Source: Bacteroidaceae bacterium (GTDB lineage: Bacteria > Bacteroidota > Bacteroidia > Bacteroidales > Bacteroidaceae). Taken from it: a DNA stretch of 36,585 nucleotides. Position 1 is the stretch's first letter. Each line of letters opens with the position of its first letter. The stretch spans positions 1-36,585 of the forward strand of contig JAKSIZ010000024.1 of assembly GCA_024398515.1 (NCBI GenBank), in the 5' to 3' direction. Positions 1 to 7,076 of the stretch are shown in pieces. Both the position numbers and the translations under genes were made by a program. The notes below the pieces were generated by a model. That model had not been told where the DNA came from and did no database searches. It was given only the letters and a program-made list of their open reading frames with translations.

Positions 1-38
1 CCAATAATTGTACGTTAAAATGGAAATAATCATAAACA

Positions 39-527
39 ATGAAAGACTTTGCAGCCATAGATTTTGAGACCGCCAACTGTGAACGAAGCAGCGTTTGCAG
101 TGTCGGCATCGTGATAGTAAGGAACGGGGAGATTGTCGATACCTTCTATTCGCTCATCAATCCAGAACCAAACTACTACAATTACTGGTGTACCCAAGTG
201 CATGGACTGACTGCACAGGACACAGACAATGCCCCTATTTTCCCTGACGTTTGGAAACAGGTGGAACCACTCATAGAAGGATTGCCACTCGTCGCTCATA
301 ACAAAGCATTCGACGAGAGCTGTTTGAAAGCTGCATTCCGCACCTATCAGATGGACTATCCTGACTACGAGTTCCATTGCACACTCCTGAAGTCAAGAGA
401 AGTATGGCCAGAAGGACATCATAACCTTGACATCATAGCCGAGCGTTGCGGATATAATTTAGAGAATCATCATCACGCATTGGCTGATGCAAAAGCATGT
501 GCTGCCATAGCTATTCAAATACTCTAA
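39..527 (+). CDS. DEDDh 3'-5' exonuclease (DnaQ/epsilon-like), stand-alone
   Basis: A 162-residue single-domain exonuclease of the RNase T/DnaQ fold. It is expected to remove nucleotides from 3' ends using two metal ions. The catalytic set is visible: D8 and E10 in AIDFET (Exo I), D92 in HNKAFDESCL (Exo II), and H145 and D150 in HHHALAD (Exo III, the DEDDh arrangement). The length fits a bare exonuclease domain with no polymerase-binding tail or BRCT domain, so it is not a clear DNA polymerase III epsilon subunit. The ATG at 39 gives a complete Exo I motif. The next gene begins 11 nt after the stop. The 3' end of this gene recurs, decayed, at 1043-1222 and 2344-2391. Its biological substrate cannot be told from the sequence. 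Confidence 0.88.
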   Translation: MKDFAAIDFETANCERSSVCSVGIVIVRNGEIVDTFYSLINPEPNYYNYWCTQVHGLTAQDTDNAPIFPDVWKQVEPLIEGLPLVAHNKAFDESCLKAAFRTYQMDYPDYEFHCTLLKSREVWPEGHHNLDIIAERCGYNLENHHHALADAKACAAIAIQIL

Positions 528-538
528 AACAAAATATT

Positions 539-1042
539 ATGATTGAATTTGACATCGAAGAAATTAAGGAATCCATTCAAGATTTGTCAGACAATGACAA
601 ACTGAAAGTTCTCGAAGAAAAAGAAACAGAAATCTATTCTTTGATTGAAGAATTGGAAGGTTATCTGAGTGAGATTGAAGAACTCAAAGAGGAAATTGAA
701 GAGCGGCAGCACACCGCTTTCTACAATAATGTTCAAGACGCATTGAAAGAAGCAGGCTATAACATTCCATGGGATAATAATGGCAACCTCACAATAGAAT
801 TAGGAAGTGCTACTATTACCATAATGCCTACGTCGGAAAAGATAAGTGTTTACTTCACAGCTGAAAAGCATCAACTTTCATACCGTGAGTTAATGAGCAG
901 ACTTCTTCCTGATTATAAACAGGACGGAACTTTCTTTGGTTTGTCGTGCCAAGAAGAAAACCTAATTGCCAATTTGATTGAAACTATCAAAACTTTGACA
1001 AATGCAGAAGGTCAGTTCTCGGAAATAAGTGGGAAAAGCTAG
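539..1042 (+). CDS. Hypothetical coiled-coil protein behind the exonuclease
   Basis: A 167-residue protein I do not recognise. Residues about 5-60 are very rich in Glu, Lys, Leu and Ile with heptad-like spacing (for example EELEGYLSEIEELKEEIEER), which suggests a coiled coil. The second half looks like a small mixed alpha/beta domain. The ATG at 539 is preferred over the in-frame ATG at 497, because 497 lies inside the exonuclease gene and 539 follows its stop by 11 nt. The two genes are probably cotranscribed. The reading frame continues directly after the stop at 1042 into a decayed exonuclease tail. No signal peptide or membrane segment is seen. Confidence 0.65.
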   Translation: MIEFDIEEIKESIQDLSDNDKLKVLEEKETEIYSLIEELEGYLSEIEELKEEIEERQHTAFYNNVQDALKEAGYNIPWDNNGNLTIELGSATITIMPTSEKISVYFTAEKHQLSYRELMSRLLPDYKQDGTFFGLSCQEENLIANLIETIKTLTNAEGQFSEISGKS

Positions 1043-1222
1043 ATTCCATGGTACAAATACCCACAGTTCAAAGAGAGTTGTCTGAAAATTTCGTCAACTT
1101 CGGCCAGATTACAACATAATCTCGACATCATAGCCGAGCGTTGTGGATATAATTTAGAGAATCATCATCATGCATTGGCAGATGCCGAAACATGTGCAGT
1201 GATTGCGTTAAAAATACTATAG
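1043..1222 (+). pseudogene. Decayed 3' tail of a DEDDh exonuclease (second copy)
   Basis: Translation from 1043 to the TAG at 1220-1222 gives residues matching the C-terminal third of the intact exonuclease at 39-527. The shared stretches are NLDIIAERCGYNLENHHHAL followed by ADAETCAVIALKIL. Over the 59 nt starting at the LDIIAE codons there are only three mismatches to the intact copy; the last 40 nt before the stop diverge more. Upstream, PQFKESCLKISSTSARLQHN aligns loosely with the PDYEFHCTLLKSREVW part of the intact protein. No start codon or Exo I/II motif is present, so this is a fragment. It lies immediately upstream of the unrelated gene at 1243. Confidence 0.85.
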
Positions 1223-1242
1223 GACTAAATAATATAATAAGC

Positions 1243-2283
1243 ATGTACAAATATTCAAAAGAGATATTAGACATCTGTCACAAACAGTATGTATCTGCAA
1301 AGGAGATATACGACTTGTATTATAAACTGCTGAATGAAAAAAAGAATGCAAGTGATGAGAAGGAAATTGCATATTATGAACGTGAAGCGAACGAATTAAG
1401 AGGATATATTAACGATGCGCTCTGGCAATTGTTAGAGTTTGCTGACTCATACCCGAATAACAAATCCATCAAGATTCAGTACTGCGAGCATTGGGAGATA
1501 CCCCATTTCGGTCGTTCTTTCGGCATAGAAGTAACCATAGATGATTTCAACGTCTTTTTGGAATATGTTCAGAACCGTCGATATAGCCAGATTATGATTA
1601 ACTTCTACCACCTATTTATTGGTCAGCGTGGGGAGGATTTCAAGCACATTATGTTGAAGAAAAAATACATGTCCTCATGGATTGAGGGCAATTTCCGTAG
1701 AATAGACGATCACTATATCTACCCAGTCACTACCGAACAGATGCCACAGGCTATGCGCGATATTGTTCATTATATAGAAAGTAATCAAACAGATTTCATT
1801 GCCATGTGTCGAAAAAGCAGTTCGTACAACGAAAATGGCACACACAAGTTCAAATCATGGACAACAACGGCTACTGTCCAAATTACAAGCGAGTCCAACA
1901 CGGGGGTTGTCCAAGGGTTTAAGGACGGAGAACGTCCTCAATTCTACAACCATTATACAGGAGGAAATGGAAGTTTCCGAGTTTGGGATAAAATAACTTA
2001 CGGCATTGAGTTAAACATAGCATGCATTTCTGATGAATTGCCCATATCTCAGAAAATTTTCATCGACGCAGACGAGTATTTGAGAAAAAAGAAAGAAGAA
2101 TTCAACATAGGACGTAATATGCCCTATGCAAAACTGAATGCCTTTCTGACAAAAGAAATAAGAGTGATTACAAAAGATATGAATCTCGACCCAAGGGAAC
2201 GACAATTCTTCCCTATGGATTATAATCTTGACTGGAGAAAAGTTATTGATGAAGCATTTAAACGTATGTATACAACAGAATAG
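1243..2283 (+). CDS. Hypothetical protein, 346 residues
   Basis: I do not recognise this protein. With the ATG at 1243 it has 346 residues. A longer reading from 1192 would start inside the decayed exonuclease tail and is not favoured. The N-terminal 80 residues are helical and charged (YKYSKEILDICHKQYVSAKE and onward). The middle is rich in aromatic residues (HFGRSFGIEV, FYHLFIGQRGEDF). A Thr/Ser-rich stretch (KSWTTTATVQITSESNTG) and a charged C terminus follow. It has no signal peptide, membrane segment or obvious catalytic motif. It starts 20 nt after the decayed exonuclease stop and lies before the GmrSD-like gene, so a role in the same accessory or defence island is plausible but unproven. 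Confidence 0.6.
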   Translation: MYKYSKEILDICHKQYVSAKEIYDLYYKLLNEKKNASDEKEIAYYEREANELRGYINDALWQLLEFADSYPNNKSIKIQYCEHWEIPHFGRSFGIEVTIDDFNVFLEYVQNRRYSQIMINFYHLFIGQRGEDFKHIMLKKKYMSSWIEGNFRRIDDHYIYPVTTEQMPQAMRDIVHYIESNQTDFIAMCRKSSSYNENGTHKFKSWTTTATVQITSESNTGVVQGFKDGERPQFYNHYTGGNGSFRVWDKITYGIELNIACISDELPISQKIFIDADEYLRKKKEEFNIGRNMPYAKLNAFLTKEIRVITKDMNLDPRERQFFPMDYNLDWRKVIDEAFKRMYTTE

Positions 2284-2343
2284 ATTTTAATGGTCAATTC
2301 ATAAATACAAATCGTTAGGTTCATGAATAATGTAAGGTTCTAT

Positions 2344-2391
2344 TCATTGGCATATGCAGAAACCTGCGCTGCCATAGTTAATTTATTTTAG
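2344..2391 (+). pseudogene. Short decayed exonuclease tail (third copy)
   Basis: The 16 codons up to the TAG at 2389-2391 read SLAYAETCAAIVNLF and align with ALADAKACAAIAIQIL at the end of the intact exonuclease. In an ungapped comparison of the best 33 nt I count six mismatches. The region further upstream no longer aligns clearly. The stop lies 2 nt before the ATG of the DUF262 gene, the same position relative to a cargo gene as the other two tails. Confidence 0.65.
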
Positions 2392-2393
2392 AT

Positions 2394-4559
2394 ATGACAA
2401 AGGTTTGGAAAGTTGGTTCACGCTGGAGTGAAAACGGTCTTAAAAATACTTCTGTGCTAAGTATTTTTAGGCGCAATAATGTGGTATTTGTTGGTTCTTC
2501 TGACGAAACGAGAACACGATTCGTTAAAGAGGTAAAAAAAGGAGATTATCTTGCTATAGCAGATGGAAGGCAAATAGTTGCAATTGCTAAAGTGATAGGA
2601 TCGCCTGATCTATTGAAGAACCTCAAGAAACTTGAAACCACTTCTAATGATTTTGATTTCAACTATGAATACGATAAAGAATGGGTTGTTGGTGTAAAGG
2701 TACATATTGTTGAAATAAACAAAAAGGATTATGAGTCTTTCTATTATTGGAAAATGGGGACTTTCTTTGCCTTAAACGAAAGCCTTTCCAAGGAAGTGAT
2801 CAAATACTACGAGAGACAAAGTTGCTTATTTTCAATCAAATCCTATACTGCGACTTTGATGGATGGTGGTGATAATGACTATCGTTCGTTGCTTGATACG
2901 CATACAAGATACGTTATACCTGTATATCAGCGTCCATATGAGTGGGGGGAAGACCAGATAGTACCGTTCATTACAGACATTGTGAACGCTTACTTAGGTG
3001 AAGAGCGTTCTGCAAAACACTCTGAACCTATGTTTATTGGAACAATGCAGTTGTCCCAGAAAAAGTACATCTCAAAAAATGAATACGAGCAGGACGTGAT
3101 TGATGGGCAACAGCGTATTACAACTCTTTCCATTTTTCTTTTGGAGTTGAAAAAACTATATCCCGATTGCAATGCATTAAAGAACTTACAGTTCAATTGG
3201 TTGGAAAATCATATCAATCAGCAGCAAAGTAATTATACAAAAGCTTACTTCTTACAAGGAGAAGAGCTCTCATTAAACAAGTACTACAAGAACTCGTATA
3301 TTGTACGAGAGGCTTTTGATAACGCTTTGCAGGATTTTGATTTGAATATAGATTCCTTTTGTAAGTTTCTGTTTCACTCAGTTTACTTCGTAGTAATTGA
3401 GACAGCAGCAGGCCTATCTAAAACAATTCAAATCTTTAATACCATAAATAATACTGGGCTTGATCTTAATGGTGGTGACTTGTTCAAAGTTAGAATGTAT
3501 GAATACCTTACTGATTTTCAGTCTGCAGACGAAACTGCATTTGAGCAAATTAACGCATTGTACCAACGAATAGACAGCATAAACAAAGAGTTCGGATGCT
3601 ATGTCACGGATATAGGTCAAGTGTTGGACATCTATAAGAATGTCCTTATTACAAAATATGACTTATCTATAGAACTATATTCGTTCGGTTGGGAAACATT
3701 TTATAACAGATTGTTTGATACACTACTTGGCATAAAAGACTGGGGAACGGTATTCCGTTCTGCTACAAAGAATCATCTGGAATTGTCACTTGAAGAATTA
3801 GATAAGGTGATTTCAATAAGATACAGCAAATATTCATATAGATATAAAAACGTAGAGACGGAATTTGCCACACGCCATACAGATTGGTCAAGATATGCTC
3901 GCTCTAAAGGTCTGATGATGTATGTATTCCTATTCTTCCATTGGGATGAACAAGATGTGTTTGATCGACTTGAAGAACTTTTGATAGCTATGAACAAGGT
4001 GTTCTTCACATACAGTATCGTTTACTACAAACAAATTTGGGAAATTAATAGCTTTGTAGCAAATGCTGTTCAAGGTGTTAAATCGCAAACGATAGATGAA
4101 ACGATTAACCTCTTTCGAAAGAAAATCTCTGGATTGGATTTTCAGAATTGGGTAAAGGATAACCTTTTAGGTTACATCAGTGATAATGCAAAACGTAAGA
4201 ATCTTATTTGTGCGCTATCAACATACCTATCAGAGAAGGATTTCTGTCCAACGGAAATAATTGAGCATATTTTCTGGACTCCTTTTGATATAGAACATAT
4301 ACATGCAAATGCGGACGAGGAAGTTCAATTGGATGATGTTTTACAGAATAGCATTGGTAATCTGTCTCAGCTTGAACAAAGTCTAAACAGATCTATACAG
4401 GACAAGCCTTTCTCCGAAAAAAGAAAAGAATATCCTAAAAGTTGTTATTTTGCCATGAAAGAGATAGCTAAATTGAATCAATGGAATACCGAAGAGGCAG
4501 AAGCTCGTAGGAATAAAGAAGTTCTCAAAATGACAGATTATCTATTTGGCTCATTATGA
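2394..4559 (+). CDS. GmrSD-like DUF262/HNH restriction protein with PUA/EVE-like N terminus
   Basis: A 721-residue protein resembling modification-dependent (type IV) restriction enzymes of the GmrSD/BrxU/SspE group. The DUF262 (GmrS-type, ParB-like nucleotidase) domain is seen at about 165-450, with IPVYQRPYEWG at 175-185 and the hallmark DGQQR at 237-241. Near the C terminus, DIEHIHA at 632-638 followed by IGNL at 654-657 and a late Asn/Phe/Lys/Tyr pattern matches the DUF1524 HNH nuclease of GmrD. Residues 1-140 form an extra domain (KVGSRWSENG, then KGDYLAIADGRQIVAIAKVIG split over 49-69) that looks like a PUA/EVE-type modified-base reader; this last assignment is inference. The stop overlaps the next ATG by 4 nt. 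Probable role: cutting DNA carrying modified bases, such as phage DNA. Confidence 0.8.
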   Translation: MTKVWKVGSRWSENGLKNTSVLSIFRRNNVVFVGSSDETRTRFVKEVKKGDYLAIADGRQIVAIAKVIGSPDLLKNLKKLETTSNDFDFNYEYDKEWVVGVKVHIVEINKKDYESFYYWKMGTFFALNESLSKEVIKYYERQSCLFSIKSYTATLMDGGDNDYRSLLDTHTRYVIPVYQRPYEWGEDQIVPFITDIVNAYLGEERSAKHSEPMFIGTMQLSQKKYISKNEYEQDVIDGQQRITTLSIFLLELKKLYPDCNALKNLQFNWLENHINQQQSNYTKAYFLQGEELSLNKYYKNSYIVREAFDNALQDFDLNIDSFCKFLFHSVYFVVIETAAGLSKTIQIFNTINNTGLDLNGGDLFKVRMYEYLTDFQSADETAFEQINALYQRIDSINKEFGCYVTDIGQVLDIYKNVLITKYDLSIELYSFGWETFYNRLFDTLLGIKDWGTVFRSATKNHLELSLEELDKVISIRYSKYSYRYKNVETEFATRHTDWSRYARSKGLMMYVFLFFHWDEQDVFDRLEELLIAMNKVFFTYSIVYYKQIWEINSFVANAVQGVKSQTIDETINLFRKKISGLDFQNWVKDNLLGYISDNAKRKNLICALSTYLSEKDFCPTEIIEHIFWTPFDIEHIHANADEEVQLDDVLQNSIGNLSQLEQSLNRSIQDKPFSEKRKEYPKSCYFAMKEIAKLNQWNTEEAEARRNKEVLKMTDYLFGSL

Positions 4560-5074
4560 CACAGCTCATTGTTGACACTGAACATTATAATAAGGTCCTC
4601 TCTAAGTGTAAAGAAACATATAAAACCTTATGGATTGGCACCGCAGACATCAAAGATTTGTACATCTCCAACGGAAAGACTGACAAGCCTTTCCTTGGAG
4701 TATTATCTGAGTTGATTGGCAAAGGCGTGAATGTTCGTCTTATTCATGCTAAGGAGCCTGGGCAAGCATTTCGTGAGGATTTTGACAAATACAAACATCT
4801 GGCTATTGGATTGGAAAGAGTGCTCTGTTCCCGTGTCCATTTCAAAATCATCGTTATCGACTGCAAAATGGCATACATCGGTAGTGCGAATCTGACTGGT
4901 GCGGGAATGGGTATGAAGTCACCCAATCGAAGGAATTTTGAGGCAGGTATTCTAACTGATGATTCAGAACTTGTAGAAGCTGCGATGGAAGAGTTTGACA
5001 AAGTCTGGCGTGGAGAGATGTGTAAGAAGTGTAAACGTAAGCAATATTGCGGAGATCCGATTGTCGGCAAATAA
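4556..5074 (+). CDS. Single-HKD PLD-family nuclease-like protein
   Basis: A 172-residue phospholipase-D-superfamily protein. The one HKD motif is H95, K97 and D102 in VHFKIIVID, followed by IGSANLTGAG (108-117) and a conserved-looking NFEAGI near 127-132. One HKD motif per chain is typical of Nuc/BfiI-type nucleases, which form a dimer to build the active site; a lipase role is unlikely at this size. The C terminus carries CKKCKRKQYC (C156, C159, C165), possibly a small metal-binding knuckle. Its ATG overlaps the stop of the DUF262 gene in an ATGA, so the two are translationally coupled and probably act together. There is no signal peptide, so it acts in the cytoplasm. Confidence 0.78.
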   Translation: MTQLIVDTEHYNKVLSKCKETYKTLWIGTADIKDLYISNGKTDKPFLGVLSELIGKGVNVRLIHAKEPGQAFREDFDKYKHLAIGLERVLCSRVHFKIIVIDCKMAYIGSANLTGAGMGMKSPNRRNFEAGILTDDSELVEAAMEEFDKVWRGEMCKKCKRKQYCGDPIVGK

Positions 5075-5124
5075 AAATGATTCTTCCGTTTTTCTTTCAG
5101 TCGCAAACTTTGTATCATCGACTT

Positions 5125-5190
5125 TGTCGGTTCTCGGACAAGCCGAGCGACTTCGTCGATGAGCCATAGCAAGAACGCGGCAAGCCAATG
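5125..5190. repeat. Degenerate REP-like hairpin repeat
   Basis: TCATCGACTTTGTCGGTTC and the following CGACTTCGTCGATGAGCC form a long imperfect dyad (ATCGAC...GTCGAT). Word content such as TCATCG, GGTTCT, GCAAGAACG and GGCAAGCC matches the repeats at 12089-12198 and 22528-22626. It is a diverged member of the same family. Confidence 0.5.
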
Positions 5191-5324
5191 ATTCGTTGGT
5201 TGGATAAGAGTTTGTCAGCCTTGATGGTCTCAACTTTCATGCTAAGCTATTTGACTCTGATTTATTTGTTTCTGATTATGACACGAGGGTTATGCTTTAT
5301 AAGAACGAACCTTATACTCGGCGG

Positions 5325-5456
5325 TCATCGACGCTTGCGTCGCTTTCACCAAGCGCAGCGACTGAAAGTCATCGACGCTTGCGTCGCTTTTACAAAGCGC
5401 AGCGACTGAAAGTCATCGACGCTTGCGTCGCTTTTACAAAGCGCAGCGACTAAAAG
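5325..5456. repeat. Three tandem 44-bp hairpin repeats
   Basis: Three head-to-tail copies occupy 5325-5368, 5369-5412 and 5413-5456, differing at only a few positions. Each contains GACGCTTGCGTC (a GACGC/GCGTC stem) and a second dyad GTCGCT...AGCGAC. A related copy lies in the opposite orientation at 25592-25638, and half-related copies are at 12089-12198 and 22528-22626. This looks like a non-coding REP-type family. Confidence 0.85.
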
Positions 5457-5519
5457 AATACTGCTACAGTTTTCAAATCAAAACTGCTACAGTTTTCGAT
5501 CCAAAACTGCTACAGTTTT
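5457..5519. repeat. Triple palindrome array, type 1 (site A)
   Basis: Three copies of AAAACTGCTACAGTTTT start at 5457, 5480 and 5503 (period 23, spacers of 6 nt: CAAATC and CGATCC). The second and third are perfect 7-3-7 palindromes; the first has a changed left arm. A T run follows (5516-5524). The inverse copy of the same array is at 25529-25591. Confidence 0.9.
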
Positions 5520-5668
5520 TTTTCAGTCACTTCGTTTGATCCTCATCGTCATTAGTATGGTTCTTTGCAAACCAAGCGTTTGTATCATGACAGACTACAA
5601 ATTGAGTATGTAAATACCAACAAAAAGCGGAAGAACCTAAAAAAATCACTATTAATAGTCACTTTTTT

Positions 5669-5704
5669 GAGAGGTGTGTCCTATATTGGCACACCTCTCT
5701 TTTA
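5669..5704 (+). terminator. Rho-independent terminator
   Basis: A perfect 10-bp stem, GAGAGGTGTG (5669-5678) with CACACCTCTC (5690-5699), encloses an 11-nt loop and is followed by TTTTA. It would end rightward transcription from the DUF262/PLD pair and insulate the next cluster. Confidence 0.75.
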
Positions 5705-5710
5705 ATTTTG
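5703..5710 (+). promoter_or_regulatory. Possible Bacteroidetes -7 element for the small-gene cluster
   Basis: TAATTTTG fits the TAnnTTTG -7 consensus and lies 39 nt before the ATG at 5750. No clear TTTG is found about 19-20 nt upstream. The element overlaps the T run of the preceding terminator. Confidence 0.4.
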
Positions 5711-5749
5711 TATCAGATTTCATTATTAACTCATAAAAACAAATAGGTG

Positions 5750-5971
5750 ATGGCACAATTCAGAGATTTTTACTTCACGTTGTTTACCAGTGAAGATTGT
5801 AATTTTATAGAAGGAACAATTGAAGAATTCCTCGACTGGACTTTTGATGATACTGACGAAAATGTTGAATCGTTCACAAAAGAAGAGAAATTGGAATTAC
5901 TCGATGATCTGATTGCAGACATCGAGGCGTACAGACAAAAAATCACAAATGAAGCAGAGCAAGAAGAATAA
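5750..5971 (+). CDS. Small acidic hypothetical protein, 73 residues
   Basis: A 73-residue, strongly acidic protein I do not recognise (for example EEFLDWTFDDTDENVESF, then KEEKLELLDDLIADIEAY). The profile suggests a helical, soluble protein with negative charge throughout; an antitoxin, immunity or DNA-mimic-like role is only a guess from charge. The ATG at 5750 is chosen over the GTG at 5747. It is the first gene of a cluster in which the next ATG (5949) lies 23 nt inside this gene. It follows a terminator and a possible -7 element. Confidence 0.55.
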   Translation: MAQFRDFYFTLFTSEDCNFIEGTIEEFLDWTFDDTDENVESFTKEEKLELLDDLIADIEAYRQKITNEAEQEE

Positions 5972-6338
5972 TTCTATAAAAAAGTATGTATGGCAATCGA
6001 AAACATTGGCAGAGAAAGCTCATGAAGGCTATGCCGATGTTGATTATGGCGACGTGTGGAGTCTTGATGAAAGACTTGCCGGCATAATAAGCAAGCACCT
6101 TCACGCATTTCTCAAAGCTGAAAAAGGTCCCAACGGAGGCTGTCCTGGAATCATAGTAAATCAGGTTGGAGAAGGAAAGGCACACGAGTCATGGCTGCAG
6201 ATGATTAGGAAGATGATCTACGCATTCGACGAATATCAATCCGTTCATGACAAATTTAACATTGAACCCGAAAAAGATGTCCGCATCAAGGAGGGTATGC
6301 AGTTATTCATTGACTACTATAAATATTTATGGATATGA
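5949..6338 (+). CDS. Hypothetical protein, 129 residues
   Basis: The family is not recognised. From the ATG at 5949 the protein has a basic N terminus (MKQSKKNNSIKKYVWQSK). A segment with many aromatic and acidic residues follows (YADVDYGDVWSLDERLAGII, then SKHLHAFLKAEKGPNGGCPG). It ends with a helical KDVRIKEGMQLFIDYYKYLW. It has no signal peptide or membrane segment. An upstream in-frame ATG at 5913 is less likely because it would overlap the preceding gene by 59 nt instead of 23. It overlaps the next gene by 10 nt, or by 4 nt if the next starts at 6335. It is evidently part of one transcription unit. Confidence 0.6.
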   Translation: MKQSKKNNSIKKYVWQSKTLAEKAHEGYADVDYGDVWSLDERLAGIISKHLHAFLKAEKGPNGGCPGIIVNQVGEGKAHESWLQMIRKMIYAFDEYQSVHDKFNIEPEKDVRIKEGMQLFIDYYKYLWI

Positions 6339-7060
6339 CAGTACAAGAAATTTTCAACACGGTAGAAGTTCGTGAGATAGAGATTGAAATTCTATCAATC
6401 ATTGAAGAAAATGATAGGCGTTGGTGCTCAAATAACGCTTATATCGAATCAGTCAAACATCTGCTATCAGTCAGGAAAAGCATTCTTGACTCAAAATTCG
6501 TCATGGACGAAAACTATAAGTCATTGCTCTCAGACTTCAATGAAGCCTTCATAGCGCATGCCACAGAAATGCGGAAGCGTGTCATTGAACTGCACAATGC
6601 GAGTATCAACTGCGGAATAGAGTGCGATATAGAAACCACAGGTAAATGTTTCCTCGGTTACAAATACTCTTCGATACATCCTGTGCAGACCATGAGGGCA
6701 AAGAAAATCTGGAATATTCTCAATGGCTCTTACGACGAGTTCATGCCTCTGTACTACAATGGTGCATGTAGTTTTTCCATTAGCAATAATGAAAAGCCTG
6801 AATCCATAAACCAGATGCTGTATCTTGACGATTGCCTTGACAACTGGAATGAAATGCTCGATAAGGAGATGACGAAGGATATGCATCTGGTATATCCGTT
6901 CCATACTCTGTTTACCGACATGGACTTTTCTATCTATGACTTGCTATGGGTAAGAGATTTCAACATCGAGATAACGACAGAAAGTGATTACGGCTCATAT
7001 CCAGAAGGCGAAAATAAATATGATGATATAGACTGGAATAAAGGCGATTATTTTGATTAA
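6329..7060 (+). CDS. Hypothetical acidic protein, 243 residues
   Basis: A protein of 243 residues that I cannot assign. It begins with a helical acidic region (VREIEIEILSIIEENDRRW), continues with a Cys-containing middle (NCGIECDIETTGKCFLGYKY) and ends in a very acidic tail (ENKYDDIDWNKGDYFD). Near residues 190-215 the run VYPFHTLFTDMDFSIYDLLW resembles a C-terminal motif I associate loosely with uncharacterised Bacteroidales proteins. Two starts are possible: ATG 6329, or ATG 6335, which makes a classical ATGA overlap with the preceding stop. No membrane or secretion signal is seen. Confidence 0.6.
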   Translation: MDMTVQEIFNTVEVREIEIEILSIIEENDRRWCSNNAYIESVKHLLSVRKSILDSKFVMDENYKSLLSDFNEAFIAHATEMRKRVIELHNASINCGIECDIETTGKCFLGYKYSSIHPVQTMRAKKIWNILNGSYDEFMPLYYNGACSFSISNNEKPESINQMLYLDDCLDNWNEMLDKEMTKDMHLVYPFHTLFTDMDFSIYDLLWVRDFNIEITTESDYGSYPEGENKYDDIDWNKGDYFD

Positions 7061-7076
7061 TTATTTAACGATATAT

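Larger units (their letters stand above)
5075..5749. other. Repeat-filled intergenic region
   Basis: This 675-bp gap separates the DUF262/PLD pair from the small-gene cluster. It holds a degenerate hairpin repeat at about 5125-5190, three 44-bp tandem repeats (5325-5456), a triple palindrome (5457-5519), a hairpin terminator (5669-5704) and a possible promoter (5703-5710). The open frames that cross the repeats are products of the repeat sequence and are not credible genes. Confidence 0.75.

Noticed and set aside
5188-5409. Open frame of 73 codons across the 44-bp repeats
   Set aside because: Its second half is translated repeat sequence (the RRLRRFHQAQRLK type), with no promoter and no likely protein features.
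5325-5519. Possible CRISPR array from regularly spaced repeats
   Set aside because: The repeats are directly tandem or separated by only 6 nt, so there are no spacers of the needed length, and no cas genes are near.
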